Of a DNA stretch of 42,171 nucleotides, positions 24,481-32,276 are shown one piece after another. Positions within the stretch are counted from its first letter, which is position 1. Each line of letters starts with the position of its first letter. This DNA comes from a virus: the IMG/VR virus record IMGVR_UViG_3300025117_000129, positions 1 through 42,171 of that record; one strand, given 5' to 3'. A program made the position numbers and the translations under genes. Below the pieces are notes generated by a model. It made no database searches. It saw nothing but the letters and a program-made list of their open reading frames with translations, and was not told where the DNA came from.

Positions 24481-24550
24481 GGCGATAACAGGGACTCGAA
24501 CCCTGATAGTCATCATTTACTGACATTCTAACCATTGAATCATTATCGCC
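24481..24550 (-). tRNA. tRNA-like gene with shortened anticodon arm
   Basis: An 8-bp acceptor pairing GGCGATAA/TTATCGCC, a good D arm (ATTC/GAAT with GG in the loop) and a perfect T arm (CAGGG TTCGAGT CCCTG). The anticodon arm is about four bases short: only GTCA/TGAC can pair around an 8-base loop, so no anticodon can be assigned. The extra G opposite the last C would suit tRNA-His, but the loop has no GTG. Possibly degraded or noncanonical. Confidence 0.5.
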
Positions 24551-24554
24551 ACAT

Positions 24555-24629
24555 AGCAGAGGTGGGACTTGAACCCACGACATCAACCTTTTAAGAAGGC
24601 AAATGCTCTACCAACTGAGCTACGTTGCA
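24555..24629 (-). tRNA. tRNA-Lys-like gene (CTT in the anticodon loop), irregular
   Basis: Clear D arm (GCTC/GAGC with AGTTGGTA) and T arm (GTGGG TTCAAGT CCCAC). TTCTTAA in the anticodon loop suggests anticodon CTT (Lys). The anticodon stem is weak with extra bases, and the acceptor stem has about three mismatches of seven. Spaced one base from the tRNA-like gene upstream, so they form one precursor. Confidence 0.55.
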
Positions 24630-24630
24630 A

Positions 24631-24703
24631 GTCAACTGAGGGAGTCGAACCCTCGCCGAGGGTTTTGAAACCCCCACCCGTCCGCAGATGTACCGTAGTT
24701 GAC
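24631..24703 (-). tRNA. tRNA-like gene with UCA in the anticodon loop (possible UGA reader)
   Basis: Perfect 7-bp acceptor (GTCAACT/AGTTGAC) and perfect T arm (GAGGG TTCGACT CCCTC). The anticodon loop can be read TTTCAAA with U33, anticodon UCA and A37, which would decode UGA. The stem is GGGGG against ACCCT with a mismatch at the loop. The D arm does not form a normal stem. A 30-base copy of its 3' half lies at 6369-6398. Confidence 0.5.
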
Positions 24704-24780
24704 ATACCGTCCGCCCGAGCGGTATTCCACTCGAAACGGATAGTAGAAATAGTTATTGAAAGGACTTACTACTTGAGATA

Positions 24781-24802
24781 GGGGCTAGACTTGGCTAGCC
24801 CC
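24781..24802. terminator. Strong 8-bp hairpin between lysis-region genes and tRNAs
   Basis: GGGGCTAG ACTTGG CTAGCCCC is a perfect stem on either strand. No clear U-tract follows on the minus strand, so it may be a processing or stability element at the 3' end of the 24880 gene transcript. The rest of 24704-24879 contains no gene; a 6-bp hairpin ATACCG/CGGTAT sits just in front of the first tRNA. Confidence 0.45.
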
Positions 24803-24879
24803 TTACATGAGGAGATTGTGGCGGGTAGCACCCAGTTTGACGACTCGCTGTTTAGGGACATGAGGTGGGCGTTAAAGGG

Positions 24880-25185
24880 TTAAACATTTTGACGCTTCAC
24901 TATCCTATCCCGGTACTCCTTTCTGGCCTCGTTTACGGCCACATCCATTGAAGCTTGTGATACGCCAGCTTGATTGCACGCTTGCTTTTCGTTGCGATAG
25001 CGCGGAGATGCAAGCGTGTTAAATATCCCAATATCTTTAAAGCTGGCCGACAGAAACTGCCGAAACCGCCTGAGCTGTTGGTCACGGTCGCACATCTCCT
25101 TTCCTCGCTTTCTTCCAAACCAGTGTTTCAAACTTGCAAGCAAGGCAATAGGAAGCACTATAAGTATCAGTTTCAGCCAGTTCAT
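24880..25185 (-). CDS. Single-pass membrane protein, spanin-like candidate, 101 aa
   Basis: Start chosen at the ATG 25185, which has GAGG about 7 bases upstream and yields an N-terminal membrane helix (MNWLKLILIVLPIALLASLK) followed by a long charged helical region. The longer reading from 25269 lacks sense. N-in membrane anchor plus helical periplasmic part recalls inner-membrane spanins, and the neighbours are lysis genes, but the similarity is only general. It overlaps the zinc-ribbon gene by 104 bases. Confidence 0.5.
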   Translation of the reverse strand: MNWLKLILIVLPIALLASLKHWFGRKRGKEMCDRDQQLRRFRQFLSASFKDIGIFNTLASPRYRNEKQACNQAGVSQASMDVAVNEARKEYRDRIVKRQNV

Positions 25186-25282
25186 GAAGTACCTCGCGAT
25201 TGCAATTAGCGCACCTCTTCTTGCGCATGCTCGTGTACCGAATGGTTTTAGTAATCGGCTGCAGAACATCGTCTAAACTCAT
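25082..25282 (-). CDS. Zinc-ribbon protein, 66 aa
   Basis: Excellent Shine-Dalgarno GGAGG about 8 bases before the ATG. CANC near residue 24 and CLAC near 46 form a zinc ribbon; the C-terminus is basic. Its 3' third overlaps the start of the membrane-protein gene, suggesting translational coupling. Role unknown. Confidence 0.65.
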   Translation of the reverse strand: MSLDDVLQPITKTIRYTSMRKKRCANCNREVLHELAETDTYSASYCLACKFETLVWKKARKGDVRP

Positions 25283-25295
25283 TTACCTTCCTCCT

Positions 25296-25604
25296 TTATA
25301 AATATCGTGAAACGAACGAAATCGCTATATTGGCCAGAACACTGCCTAGAAATAACGCCAGCGCGGAATACGTTGAGAACTTGGCAACGAACCCTATCTG
25401 CCATTTCTCCAGCTTCAGTACTCTTGCGTCCAGCCCTATCACGGCCGCCTTAACATCACTCACCGCGCCGAGCAATTCAACGCGATAATCATCGCGCGTC
25501 TTCTCTATGACTTCATGCTCCTTGGAATTGACCGTGATAAGATTGGTCAACCGCTCCAAGATGATGTCTGTATTGACTTTGCTATGTGTGCTTTCTTGTT
25601 CCAT
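25296..25604 (-). CDS. Coiled coil plus C-terminal TM protein, holin-like candidate, 102 aa
   Basis: Residues ~10-75 are an amphipathic helical region (ILERLTNLITVNSKEHEVIE), then one hydrophobic helix (about 78-96, YSALALFLGSVLANIAIS) and a short basic end. This design is common among phage haemolysin-XhlA-like and accessory holin proteins. A GGGGAG precedes the start. With 23065-23241 it may form the membrane part of the lysis system. Confidence 0.6.
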   Translation of the reverse strand: MEQESTHSKVNTDIILERLTNLITVNSKEHEVIEKTRDDYRVELLGAVSDVKAAVIGLDARVLKLEKWQIGFVAKFSTYSALALFLGSVLANIAISFVSRYL

Positions 25605-25627
25605 ACTCCCCTATATGGTTATTTAAC

Positions 25628-25891
25628 CTAGACAACGCCTAGGTATTCAAATTCTCTTGCTTGTTCCAACTTATCTTTTAATTCTTTATCTGCCGGCTTC
25701 ACAGCGTCTTGCTTAACTTTGACTATATCTACAGGCTTGTCATCAAATCCATTTACCTTTTCGCCATTGAATGGATCGGTTTCAACTTCCATATCCGTAT
25801 TAACAGAAAAAGGCAGTTTGAATTCTATCCCGGCATCCGATAGTTGCTGAATTATATCCTTCTTAGTTGTAAATCCTTTTATTGTAGGCAT
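25628..25891 (-). CDS. Hypothetical protein, 87 aa
   Basis: N-terminal GFTTKKDIIQQLSDAGIEFK looks like a small helical module. The middle and C-terminus are acidic with repeated Lys-Asp pairs (KPADKELKDKLEQ). Directly behind the fibre-like gene (1 base), so possibly a virion accessory or fibre chaperone. Unknown. Confidence 0.55.
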   Translation of the reverse strand: MPTIKGFTTKKDIIQQLSDAGIEFKLPFSVNTDMEVETDPFNGEKVNGFDDKPVDIVKVKQDAVKPADKELKDKLEQAREFEYLGVV

Positions 25892-25892
25892 A

Positions 25893-26996
25893 TTATATTA
25901 CACTTCGAGCGACCTCCCTCCACGCCTGACCGCCTGCTGTAGTTTCGCATAGACAAAGAGTCAATGTGTCATTGGCCGTCATTGAGAAATCACCCGCGCC
26001 GTTAAGCAGAATGGTTATATTAGAACCACTGGTAGCTGTGCCGTGGTCAATTACAACGCTCTCATTAGCTACAAGCACAACCGTTGCGCCATTTTGACGA
26101 CCGGTACTGGCAATCAAATCAACCTTGGTCGTGCCGGTCAACTCAAACACATCGCCGTCTGATGGAATCACGATGTTTGTGGCAGAAGCGATGTCAGTAC
26201 CTTGTCTGGACTGAATTGAGCCGCCGAGGGTAATATAACCGCCATACAAATCAATGTATGCTTTTTCAGTCGTTCCATTGTCATTATAGAACGAAGCAAT
26301 CTTCGCGCCTGCAGTTGATAAGGCAGAGGCGCATTGAAACTTAATTGCAATTGCACTTGCTCCGTCTGCTATTCTGCCTTCAAGAATAACCACAGCAACA
26401 CTCGCAGCTGTAAATTTATTATTCGCTGATACCGTCCCTGTAAATGTTGCGCTACCAGCACCGGAAATTGTAAGCCTATCAACATACGCGCCTGCAGTAG
26501 ATGCTTTTGCTTGAAAAATTAAAGATGGAGAATTACTTGCTCCCTGAACAGGCAATACATACATCTGCCAGCCGACTGTTTGTGAAGTACCTCCTGTAGT
26601 TTCCCAACCTCGCGCAGTCCACATTATTGCTGGCGAAACTTGCTGAGCGCCAACAGTTGCGGCTGTGTCTGTTACCAGTGAAAGCATTGCTGAAGTAGTT
26701 GTGCCTAATGAGCTTTTTGTTAAAGTCGCCAGACCGTCCAACCAAGACACTCCCTGCACTTCGAGTTTTCCGGCAATAGCTAAATCATTCGTTGCCGCAA
26801 GTGAGTGCGCCGTTGTAACATTGCCTACCGAAACAAAGGTTTTGCCTGACGCAGAACCTTGAATGTAGCCAGCGATGGTGAAGATATCAACTGAAGCGTT
26901 GCCGAAATTAAAGCTTCCATTAACGGTTAAATCACCCGTTACCGTTAAGTCAACTACAGACAAACTTGTCCCACGAAATGAATCTTTGAATTTCAT
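25893..26996 (-). CDS. Fibre-like virion protein, 367 aa
   Basis: Starts MKFKDSFRGTSLSVVDLTVT and continues with GDLTVNGSFNFGNASVDIF, the classic repeat style of phage fibre shafts, then Gly/Ala/Thr-rich beta-repeats. No catalytic motif. One of several fibre-like genes (28189, 27002, 17943), so it could decorate the head or tail. Confidence 0.6.
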   Translation of the reverse strand: MKFKDSFRGTSLSVVDLTVTGDLTVNGSFNFGNASVDIFTIAGYIQGSASGKTFVSVGNVTTAHSLAATNDLAIAGKLEVQGVSWLDGLATLTKSSLGTTTSAMLSLVTDTAATVGAQQVSPAIMWTARGWETTGGTSQTVGWQMYVLPVQGASNSPSLIFQAKASTAGAYVDRLTISGAGSATFTGTVSANNKFTAASVAVVILEGRIADGASAIAIKFQCASALSTAGAKIASFYNDNGTTEKAYIDLYGGYITLGGSIQSRQGTDIASATNIVIPSDGDVFELTGTTKVDLIASTGRQNGATVVLVANESVVIDHGTATSGSNITILLNGAGDFSMTANDTLTLCLCETTAGGQAWREVARSVI

Positions 26997-27001
26997 ATGG
27001 T

Positions 27002-27571
27002 TTATGCTTCAAATGCTATCTCCACTCCTTCACCGCTAACCGTCGCATCCATCCATATCTGATTGAGATTTTTGACTTGGACTTCAACTGATTGATTAGC
27101 AAGCAGAGTAAAATAGGACTCATAGGCGGTATTAGTATTCAAAGCTCTCGCAGCTGTACCGGCCAATGTAATAGTCCCGGTATTGGCGTTCTTCGCCTTG
27201 ATTACCACCGAAACACCATCGGCTACGGGTTTGCCGTTCTTAGGAACAAGCGTAAACGCGGTACCCGCGCTTTCATCCGTAAGCGCTCCTTGCCGAGTGA
27301 TGGTAATCGTACCGGCAACAACTGCCTCAATGGTAACCTCAATGTTATTACTTACCGTTCCGGTGATAACCAGCTTGTCGCCAGCCTTAAATCCTTCAAC
27401 CAAGAATTGCGCGGCTGAATCTGTAATCGTGTCATTAACTCCAATCACAGTGCTCCTTACAAAGGCTATCGTTGAAGCCGCATATTTAGGAGCAAGATTT
27501 TCCGGTGTACCGGACGTGGTAACTACCTTTCTGAATGCGTCAATTGATATTAGATTTATCATTCGTCCCAT
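27002..27571 (-). CDS. Beta-rich virion-associated protein, 189 aa
   Basis: Thr/Val/Ala-rich with an internal Ig-like or beta-sandwich pattern (KLVITGTVSNNIEVTIEAVV; TGTITLAGTAARALN). Starts MGRMINLIS. A hairpin with AGGAGG-like bases lies just upstream (27584-27636). Likely a structural or decoration protein, separated from the 752-aa fibre protein by a free-standing HNH gene. Confidence 0.55.
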   Translation of the reverse strand: MGRMINLISIDAFRKVVTTSGTPENLAPKYAASTIAFVRSTVIGVNDTITDSAAQFLVEGFKAGDKLVITGTVSNNIEVTIEAVVAGTITITRQGALTDESAGTAFTLVPKNGKPVADGVSVVIKAKNANTGTITLAGTAARALNTNTAYESYFTLLANQSVEVQVKNLNQIWMDATVSGEGVEIAFEA

Positions 27572-27583
27572 ATTTTTATAAGC

Positions 27584-27636
27584 CTCTCAGTCCTCCCCTC
27601 CTGTGTAGCGTGAGCAACAGAGGAGGAGAGTGAGAA
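27584..27636 (-). promoter_or_regulatory. Imperfect GA-rich hairpin upstream of the 27002-27571 gene
   Basis: TCTCA (27585-27589) pairs with TGAGA (27631-27635) and inner CTGT/ACAG plus CU-rich/GA-rich arms extend the stem with bulges. On the minus strand it carries AGGAGGGGAGG about 15 bases before the ATG at 27571, so it may be an RNA that controls ribosome access, or a terminator for the HNH gene. Confidence 0.4.
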
Positions 27637-27637
27637 G

Positions 27638-28126
27638 TCAATTCCTAAATTGTCCTTCTTTATTTCTTATTCTTTCAGCCAAATGAAATTTGGCATGTTC
27701 ACTTCTATTCTTAAAAACAAGCAGATTTGTAGGATTGTTGTCTATTTTCCTCCTATTTCTATGATGAACAATCTCTCCTTTAATCAACAACCTTCCTAAC
27801 ATTCGTTCTGCCACAAGTATCTGTTCAGGAACATATCCTCGAACATTTGCCAATAAATGTTCAGGTGCAAGAACCATCACATACCCCTGGCTAGAAATAT
27901 ATCTTCCACCACGCCAGTTTATGTTTTTTTCTCTCGATGTCCGTTGAGTGGTAAATTCTGTCCCCGGCGATCTACGCTTACCGAGATTGACAGTCCTACA
28001 ATGCTCCAACCACTTTTCGCTCTCGCTTCTTCTCACAGTAAAACATTTCACTGAACAATACTTCTGCTTTTTAGAATAACTCTTACTCTTAAACCGGCAA
28101 TTACAATTTTGACAAGTTAGCAACAT
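27638..28126 (-). CDS. Free-standing HNH homing endonuclease
   Basis: Zinc-finger start (CQNC then CSVKC), a WRGGR...GYVMVLAPEHL core, and an HNH motif GEIVHHRNRRKIDNNPTNL with the His pair, Asn and a later His (SEHAKFH). The ATG at 28126 is preferred over 28156, because a consensus promoter ends at 28155 and would start RNA near 28148. Same subfamily as the endonuclease in the intein (41395-41949). Placed between two virion genes with no sign of a split gene on either side. Confidence 0.85.
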   Translation of the reverse strand: MLLTCQNCNCRFKSKSYSKKQKYCSVKCFTVRRSESEKWLEHCRTVNLGKRRSPGTEFTTQRTSREKNINWRGGRYISSQGYVMVLAPEHLLANVRGYVPEQILVAERMLGRLLIKGEIVHHRNRRKIDNNPTNLLVFKNRSEHAKFHLAERIRNKEGQFRN

Positions 28127-28154
28127 AACTAAGTATTTATGAATTATTACATTC

Positions 28155-28184
28155 ATTATACTTTATTGTGTTATTTTATGTCAA
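28155..28184 (-). promoter_or_regulatory. Consensus sigma70-type promoter of the HNH gene
   Basis: On the minus strand a perfect TTGACA (28179-28184), an 18-base spacer and a perfect TATAAT (28155-28160). This is the best promoter match noticed in the window and it serves only the HNH gene. It lets the endonuclease be made early, independent of the late operon. Confidence 0.8.
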
Positions 28185-28188
28185 TAGT

Positions 28189-30447
28189 TTATGCCAGTGC
28201 CGACCAGTTCGTAGTTCCGGTACAATAAAAGGGGACACTTGATGGGCCATTCAAGCAGACATCACCAGCCGTGCCGGTAAGATTACCGTTAGGCGTGGTC
28301 GCGTCAATGGATAACCAGCAAGCAACCGTCTTAGATCCGTCAGAACCGCTCCACAACTTAACAAACTTCGACCCCGTACCTGTAACAGCGTCATTCCTTA
28401 TCGCCAACGGCACAGCACCTACAGCCGAGGCATGGTCATTGTGAACCAAGACCAAGTTTCTTGCCGTAGCATCAGCTGAGTTAGACACCAATGAAGCGAT
28501 AGAACCTGTCGTCAATGCGTTAGCGTCATTGATAGTCAACGCCACGCCTGTCGTCATTGCAGCTACGCTAATCTTCGCCGCTACACCGCCAATCAACGTG
28601 CCTGAAGCCGTTACCTGCATAACAACCGTTTCGTCAGTCGCTGTTGACTTGAACTCATTCAATACCGTTGATGTGCCCGTAGCACCGGAATGCTCAGACA
28701 AGAAAATTCTACCAACAGAAGTCATTGCCGTAGCAGAGGTAGTCAAATACATCATTTGGCCGGTAGTCAATGAGTTGGCCGTCAACTTGAAAATTCCAGC
28801 CGCAGTCGTACCTGAAGAAATGATGTTAATCGCCTTCCCGGTAATAGCCGAGTGCGTCAAGCTGATTCCGTCCCCCGAGCCATCAGCGTCCATGACAATC
28901 TCAATTCCATTTGTCGTAGAAGTGATAGTTCCTGAAGTATTGGTAACCACTGTTTGAATATACAGACAAGAGCCAGCCGAAGTCATTGCGCCTGCACCAT
29001 TGATGATAGCCGTTCTTACAATGCTTACTCCATCAAAGTCATCAGCCACTGTGCCTGTGGTTACTGTTCTTGACGAGGTAAGGTTGAGCAACGCGCCTGT
29101 CTTATTCACCGTTCCCGTAATAGCCGTAGCTGTGTGGTCGAATGTAACCAAAGAGCCACTGGTCAAAGCTGAGTTAGCGCCGGTATCTTGAACATAAAGC
29201 AGATTGCCCGTTGTTACTGAAACACCCGCTGTAATATGCAACCCCTTGCCTTCAGTCAATGCCGCGAGCGGAAGATAGACAGCCGTACCGGTCGTCAAAC
29301 CAGAAGGTGTAACGGTCATCCAAGATGAAGTGGTACTGCCTGTAAACGCGCCAGCACCAACCAACACAACAACAGAAGCCGAGGTGGCTGTGCTATTGGT
29401 TACAGTCAACGAAGCGGCGTTGTCAGCATCCGTAATCGCCAAAGAACCATCAGACCAAACCACATCTCCAGCCGTAATGGTGAAGGTGTTGTTTCCAGCC
29501 GAGCCTGCGATGTTGGTAATGCCAAGCTCACCGATCCTGAACGCGTAAGCGCCAGCATCCTGACTCCAGCACCTAAAGAAGTATCCGCCATTCATTCCTG
29601 TTTCATCAACTGAAAGATTCAATAGAATACCAGTCGTCAATGACTCAGATGAAATCTGCACAACGCCCAAATCAGCAGCCGCGCCAACCGTAGTGGCCGT
29701 ATCATTAACCACCGACAAAGACGCTTCAGTGTTCCAATCAGAAATGATGTAGAAATTACCCAATGTCAATTCCATATCACCCGCTGAAACAGTCAAAGCT
29801 GTGTTATGAGTGGTAGTGCCCGAAATAACAGTGCTTCCAGTGCCGTTCATCGCCAACGTAATCGCGCCATTGGCTGCATCCGTAATGGTAATCTTAGACG
29901 AGTTTGTTCCGCTATTGGTCTCCAATACCAGGTCATAAGCGCCGTTAGACGTAATTGTTCCCGTGGCGGAGCCTGACCCGAACAATGTCGTACCTGCTAA
30001 AGTTGATCCCGTAGTGAATACAGCGACACCGGCCTTAGTGATGTACCAAGTACCGGAAGTACCGTACACATCATAACCAGTACCGGCATTCGAGATAACC
30101 AGACAATGACCGGCCGACCCGGCAGATCCCGTAATGGTCAAGCCATTATTGGTTGCATGCTCAAGCGCGAAAGTTAAGGTCGTGGAATCCAAGGTCAAGG
30201 TCTTGTCAATGTTGTAGATGGTATCCCATGTAGGCGTAGAACCGCCGCCTTGCCCCAACGCGACCGCTGAAGAACCGTTGTCGTAGTAAAGAACACCGTT
30301 ATCAACGTACAGATAGAAATATCCGGTAGCCGTTGTTGGCGCTTCCACCACATCATCAAATTGAAGGATAGCATCCCTTACGACATCACGCGCAATGAGC
30401 TTGATGCCGGGAATGCCAGAGCTTTTCTTTCCATTTGCTATAGGCAT
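28189..30447 (-). CDS. Large repetitive fibre/adhesin-like virion protein, 752 aa
   Basis: N-terminal ~95 residues include a small domain (GYFYLYVDNGVLYYDNGS). The remainder is a long run of Thr/Gly/Ala beta-repeats, with recurring LTTG, TTGTAVYL and VTSNG-like units, expected to form a beta-helix or stacked fibre. No catalytic motif. Encoded behind the capsid genes, so it may be a head fibre rather than a tail spike. Codon use is GC-richer than in the HNH gene behind it. Confidence 0.6.
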   Translation of the reverse strand: MPIANGKKSSGIPGIKLIARDVVRDAILQFDDVVEAPTTATGYFYLYVDNGVLYYDNGSSAVALGQGGGSTPTWDTIYNIDKTLTLDSTTLTFALEHATNNGLTITGSAGSAGHCLVISNAGTGYDVYGTSGTWYITKAGVAVFTTGSTLAGTTLFGSGSATGTITSNGAYDLVLETNSGTNSSKITITDAANGAITLAMNGTGSTVISGTTTHNTALTVSAGDMELTLGNFYIISDWNTEASLSVVNDTATTVGAAADLGVVQISSESLTTGILLNLSVDETGMNGGYFFRCWSQDAGAYAFRIGELGITNIAGSAGNNTFTITAGDVVWSDGSLAITDADNAASLTVTNSTATSASVVVLVGAGAFTGSTTSSWMTVTPSGLTTGTAVYLPLAALTEGKGLHITAGVSVTTGNLLYVQDTGANSALTSGSLVTFDHTATAITGTVNKTGALLNLTSSRTVTTGTVADDFDGVSIVRTAIINGAGAMTSAGSCLYIQTVVTNTSGTITSTTNGIEIVMDADGSGDGISLTHSAITGKAINIISSGTTAAGIFKLTANSLTTGQMMYLTTSATAMTSVGRIFLSEHSGATGTSTVLNEFKSTATDETVVMQVTASGTLIGGVAAKISVAAMTTGVALTINDANALTTGSIASLVSNSADATARNLVLVHNDHASAVGAVPLAIRNDAVTGTGSKFVKLWSGSDGSKTVACWLSIDATTPNGNLTGTAGDVCLNGPSSVPFYCTGTTNWSALA

Positions 30448-30459
30448 ACTATTAAAGCC

Positions 30460-30810
30460 TTAGCTCTCCAACGCAGGAGCCTGTTCCTGTTTGGCAATTA
30501 AGGCTTGTTTAATCAACTGAATTAAATCTAGTCGTGTCGCTTCATCAGTGAAGTTTAGTCCGAGTTCACGAGCTTCCGCCTGCAAATCCGCTTTCTTCAT
30601 TACATCAATAGGCCTTTTTCCTGTCGCTTTCACGACTTCATCTGTCGCATTCAGCGCCTCTTGATACGAAACGACCGTTAAATGTCCAAGCCGAACATAC
30701 TCATAAGGGATTTTCAATGCGTAAATCGCATTCAGCTCCTCATCATTCCAAGGAACTCCAATGAACTTACATCTACCCCTCTCGTACAAAGCTGACCAAT
30801 TTGGCGGCAT
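30460..30810 (-). CDS. Hypothetical head-region protein, 116 aa
   Basis: Starts MPPNWSALYERGRCKFIGVP. Middle part LKIPYEYVRLGHLTVVSYQE. The C-terminal helix pair (DLQAEARELGLNFTDEATRL) resembles SAP- or Rho-N-like modules. Sits directly behind the major capsid gene, where head-completion or head-tail connector proteins often lie. Function not established. Confidence 0.55.
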   Translation of the reverse strand: MPPNWSALYERGRCKFIGVPWNDEELNAIYALKIPYEYVRLGHLTVVSYQEALNATDEVVKATGKRPIDVMKKADLQAEARELGLNFTDEATRLDLIQLIKQALIAKQEQAPALES

Positions 30811-30823
30811 ATAGTTTGAAAGA

Positions 30824-30845
30824 GAGGGCGTGGACGTCCGCCCTC
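30824..30845 (-). terminator. Hairpin behind the major capsid gene
   Basis: GAGGGCG (30824-30830) pairs with CGCCCTC (30839-30845), a perfect 7-bp GC-rich stem. On the minus strand it lies 5 bases behind the capsid stop and is followed by TCTTTC. Probably a partial terminator or mRNA stabiliser that raises capsid output over downstream genes. Confidence 0.55.
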
Positions 30846-30850
30846 GTTAA

Positions 30851-31831
30851 TTAAGAACCTGTACCGTTCGACCCGAACACGAAAGCCGGGAAGCCTCGCA
30901 GAATAGCGTAGTAGAAATCAATACTGTAATCCCAGTTCTTGTTCTTGTACACTTGCTCAGGAGCGTCCAATGCCGGCCTCTCTCTAAACAATGCTTGCAA
31001 GGAGTTCTTAGCGCGCTTGGAATCGCACATGAACCAATACGCCGAGGTATCAGTACCACCCGTGCGCGTCTGCAATTTCTCCCAAGTCACCACCTTAACC
31101 TTGCCTTTCAATGGATTCGGGTCGTTATCAAATGAACCTGAAATCTTATCGGAATTGACAATCCTCAATACCTCATCTTCTTTTTCTGGAGCTACGTAAA
31201 TCGTATCCAGATTAATCGGGCGGTTATGGCCTGTAGGGTCTTTGTAAATCATTGCGTCAACTCTAGCCTTCACAATCGCCTCACGTGAAACAACCGGATT
31301 ATTGGCGCTGTTGTAACGAATGATGTTTCGGAACGTCTCAGAATTGATGTTGTTGGTATGCGAAGCTGAGAACAACGCAAGTCCATCCGGCCCGGTCGCG
31401 CCTACGCTTTCACCATACACATCTGTGTAATTAGAAGCGGAGAAGCCATTCAATAACACGTCAGCCAAAGACTGGTCAACCTTCTGGAACGCGTCTTCAG
31501 TAGCGGAACGCACCAATCCGTCAATCTGGTCGTAAAGGTCAAACAAACGCATATCCTTAGTGACGGAAACGATACCGCCGTATCTCGACTGTGTGGCAGT
31601 AATGGAGTCGCCCTGAACCACAGTAGCTTGCGGCAAGTCAGCGCCTTCAGCAACCTTCTTAATCACATCCATACCATGCAGAATCAGATAGTCATAAGTT
31701 CTGCGGTCGGTATCCTTGATGTTAAACAACTTAAAACCTGTCATGTCTGAAACACTTGTCTTGGCCACCTCATTGAAAATCTCCTGAAGATCGTCTGTAA
31801 GGGCGGCAAAGTCTGTTGTTCGTATCGCCAT
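30851..31831 (-). CDS. Major capsid protein (HK97-fold, Mu gpT-like)
   Basis: 326 residues, the usual size. Order of elements fits the HK97 fold: N-arm (residues 1-45), an E-loop-like segment with DLPQATVVQGDS, a spine helix region (EDAFQKVDQSLADVLLNG), and a P-domain ending IDFYYAILRGFPAFVFG. Similar in layout to Mu-type gpT head subunits. Stands in the order portal, scaffold, decoration, capsid. A hairpin behind the gene suggests high-level expression. Confidence 0.8.
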   Translation of the reverse strand: MAIRTTDFAALTDDLQEIFNEVAKTSVSDMTGFKLFNIKDTDRRTYDYLILHGMDVIKKVAEGADLPQATVVQGDSITATQSRYGGIVSVTKDMRLFDLYDQIDGLVRSATEDAFQKVDQSLADVLLNGFSASNYTDVYGESVGATGPDGLALFSASHTNNINSETFRNIIRYNSANNPVVSREAIVKARVDAMIYKDPTGHNRPINLDTIYVAPEKEDEVLRIVNSDKISGSFDNDPNPLKGKVKVVTWEKLQTRTGGTDTSAYWFMCDSKRAKNSLQALFRERPALDAPEQVYKNKNWDYSIDFYYAILRGFPAFVFGSNGTGS

Positions 31832-31855
31832 ATTCTTATAGTGTTAATTCTTAAA

Positions 31856-32251
31856 CTACTCTCGTGGCATGAATCTGCCCTCAACAATCTTATTGGTCGC
31901 ATCGACGATACGATCAACATGGAAAACCTTGTCTGTGGTATTACCCAAATCAACTGTCGCGTCGTCAGTCAAATCATACTCATTGCCGACATGCGTAGCT
32001 TGCACCGGAGTAATAGAGGTCAAAGCACGGAATACAATCGTCTGATCCAGCGGCAGAACCTTCACAAGTTCGCCTGTCGATGTTGTCAATTTACTCTCAA
32101 GGCAAAGATACTCGGCTTTATCATCGGCAGCTGCGGCATTCACAAGATAGCCTGAAGAAAACTTCACCAGCTTGTTCTTGACGAATGTAGTAGCGTCCGT
32201 GCCTTTCAGCTCCATCTCTTTGCCGTCACACTTAGTCATTGGTTCGAACAT
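31856..32251 (-). CDS. Capsid decoration-like protein, 131 aa
   Basis: Beta-rich protein (FVKNKLVKFSSGYLVNAAAA; VLPLDQTIVFRALTSITPV) between scaffold and major capsid genes, the usual place of head-decoration or head-stabilising proteins. The intergenic bases TTTAAGAATTAACA recur before both this gene and the capsid gene. Assignment by context. Confidence 0.6.
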   Translation of the reverse strand: MFEPMTKCDGKEMELKGTDATTFVKNKLVKFSSGYLVNAAAADDKAEYLCLESKLTTSTGELVKVLPLDQTIVFRALTSITPVQATHVGNEYDLTDDATVDLGNTTDKVFHVDRIVDATNKIVEGRFMPRE

Positions 32252-32276
32252 ACATTTTAGATGTTAATTCTTAAAT

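Noticed and set aside
24631-24703. UGA reassignment (code 4 or 25) in this phage
   Set aside because: Many genes end in TGA at tight ATGA junctions, for example the large terminase, the small HNH gene and the 9255 gene, so TGA is used as stop.
24569-24781. 70-residue plus-strand ORF over the tRNA region
   Set aside because: It runs antisense through two clear tRNA T arms and acceptor stems and has no coding features.
28529-29548. Plus-strand ORFs of 60-140 codons opposite the fibre gene
   Set aside because: They mirror the Thr/Gly/Ala-rich repeats of the minus-strand fibre protein and lack start signals.
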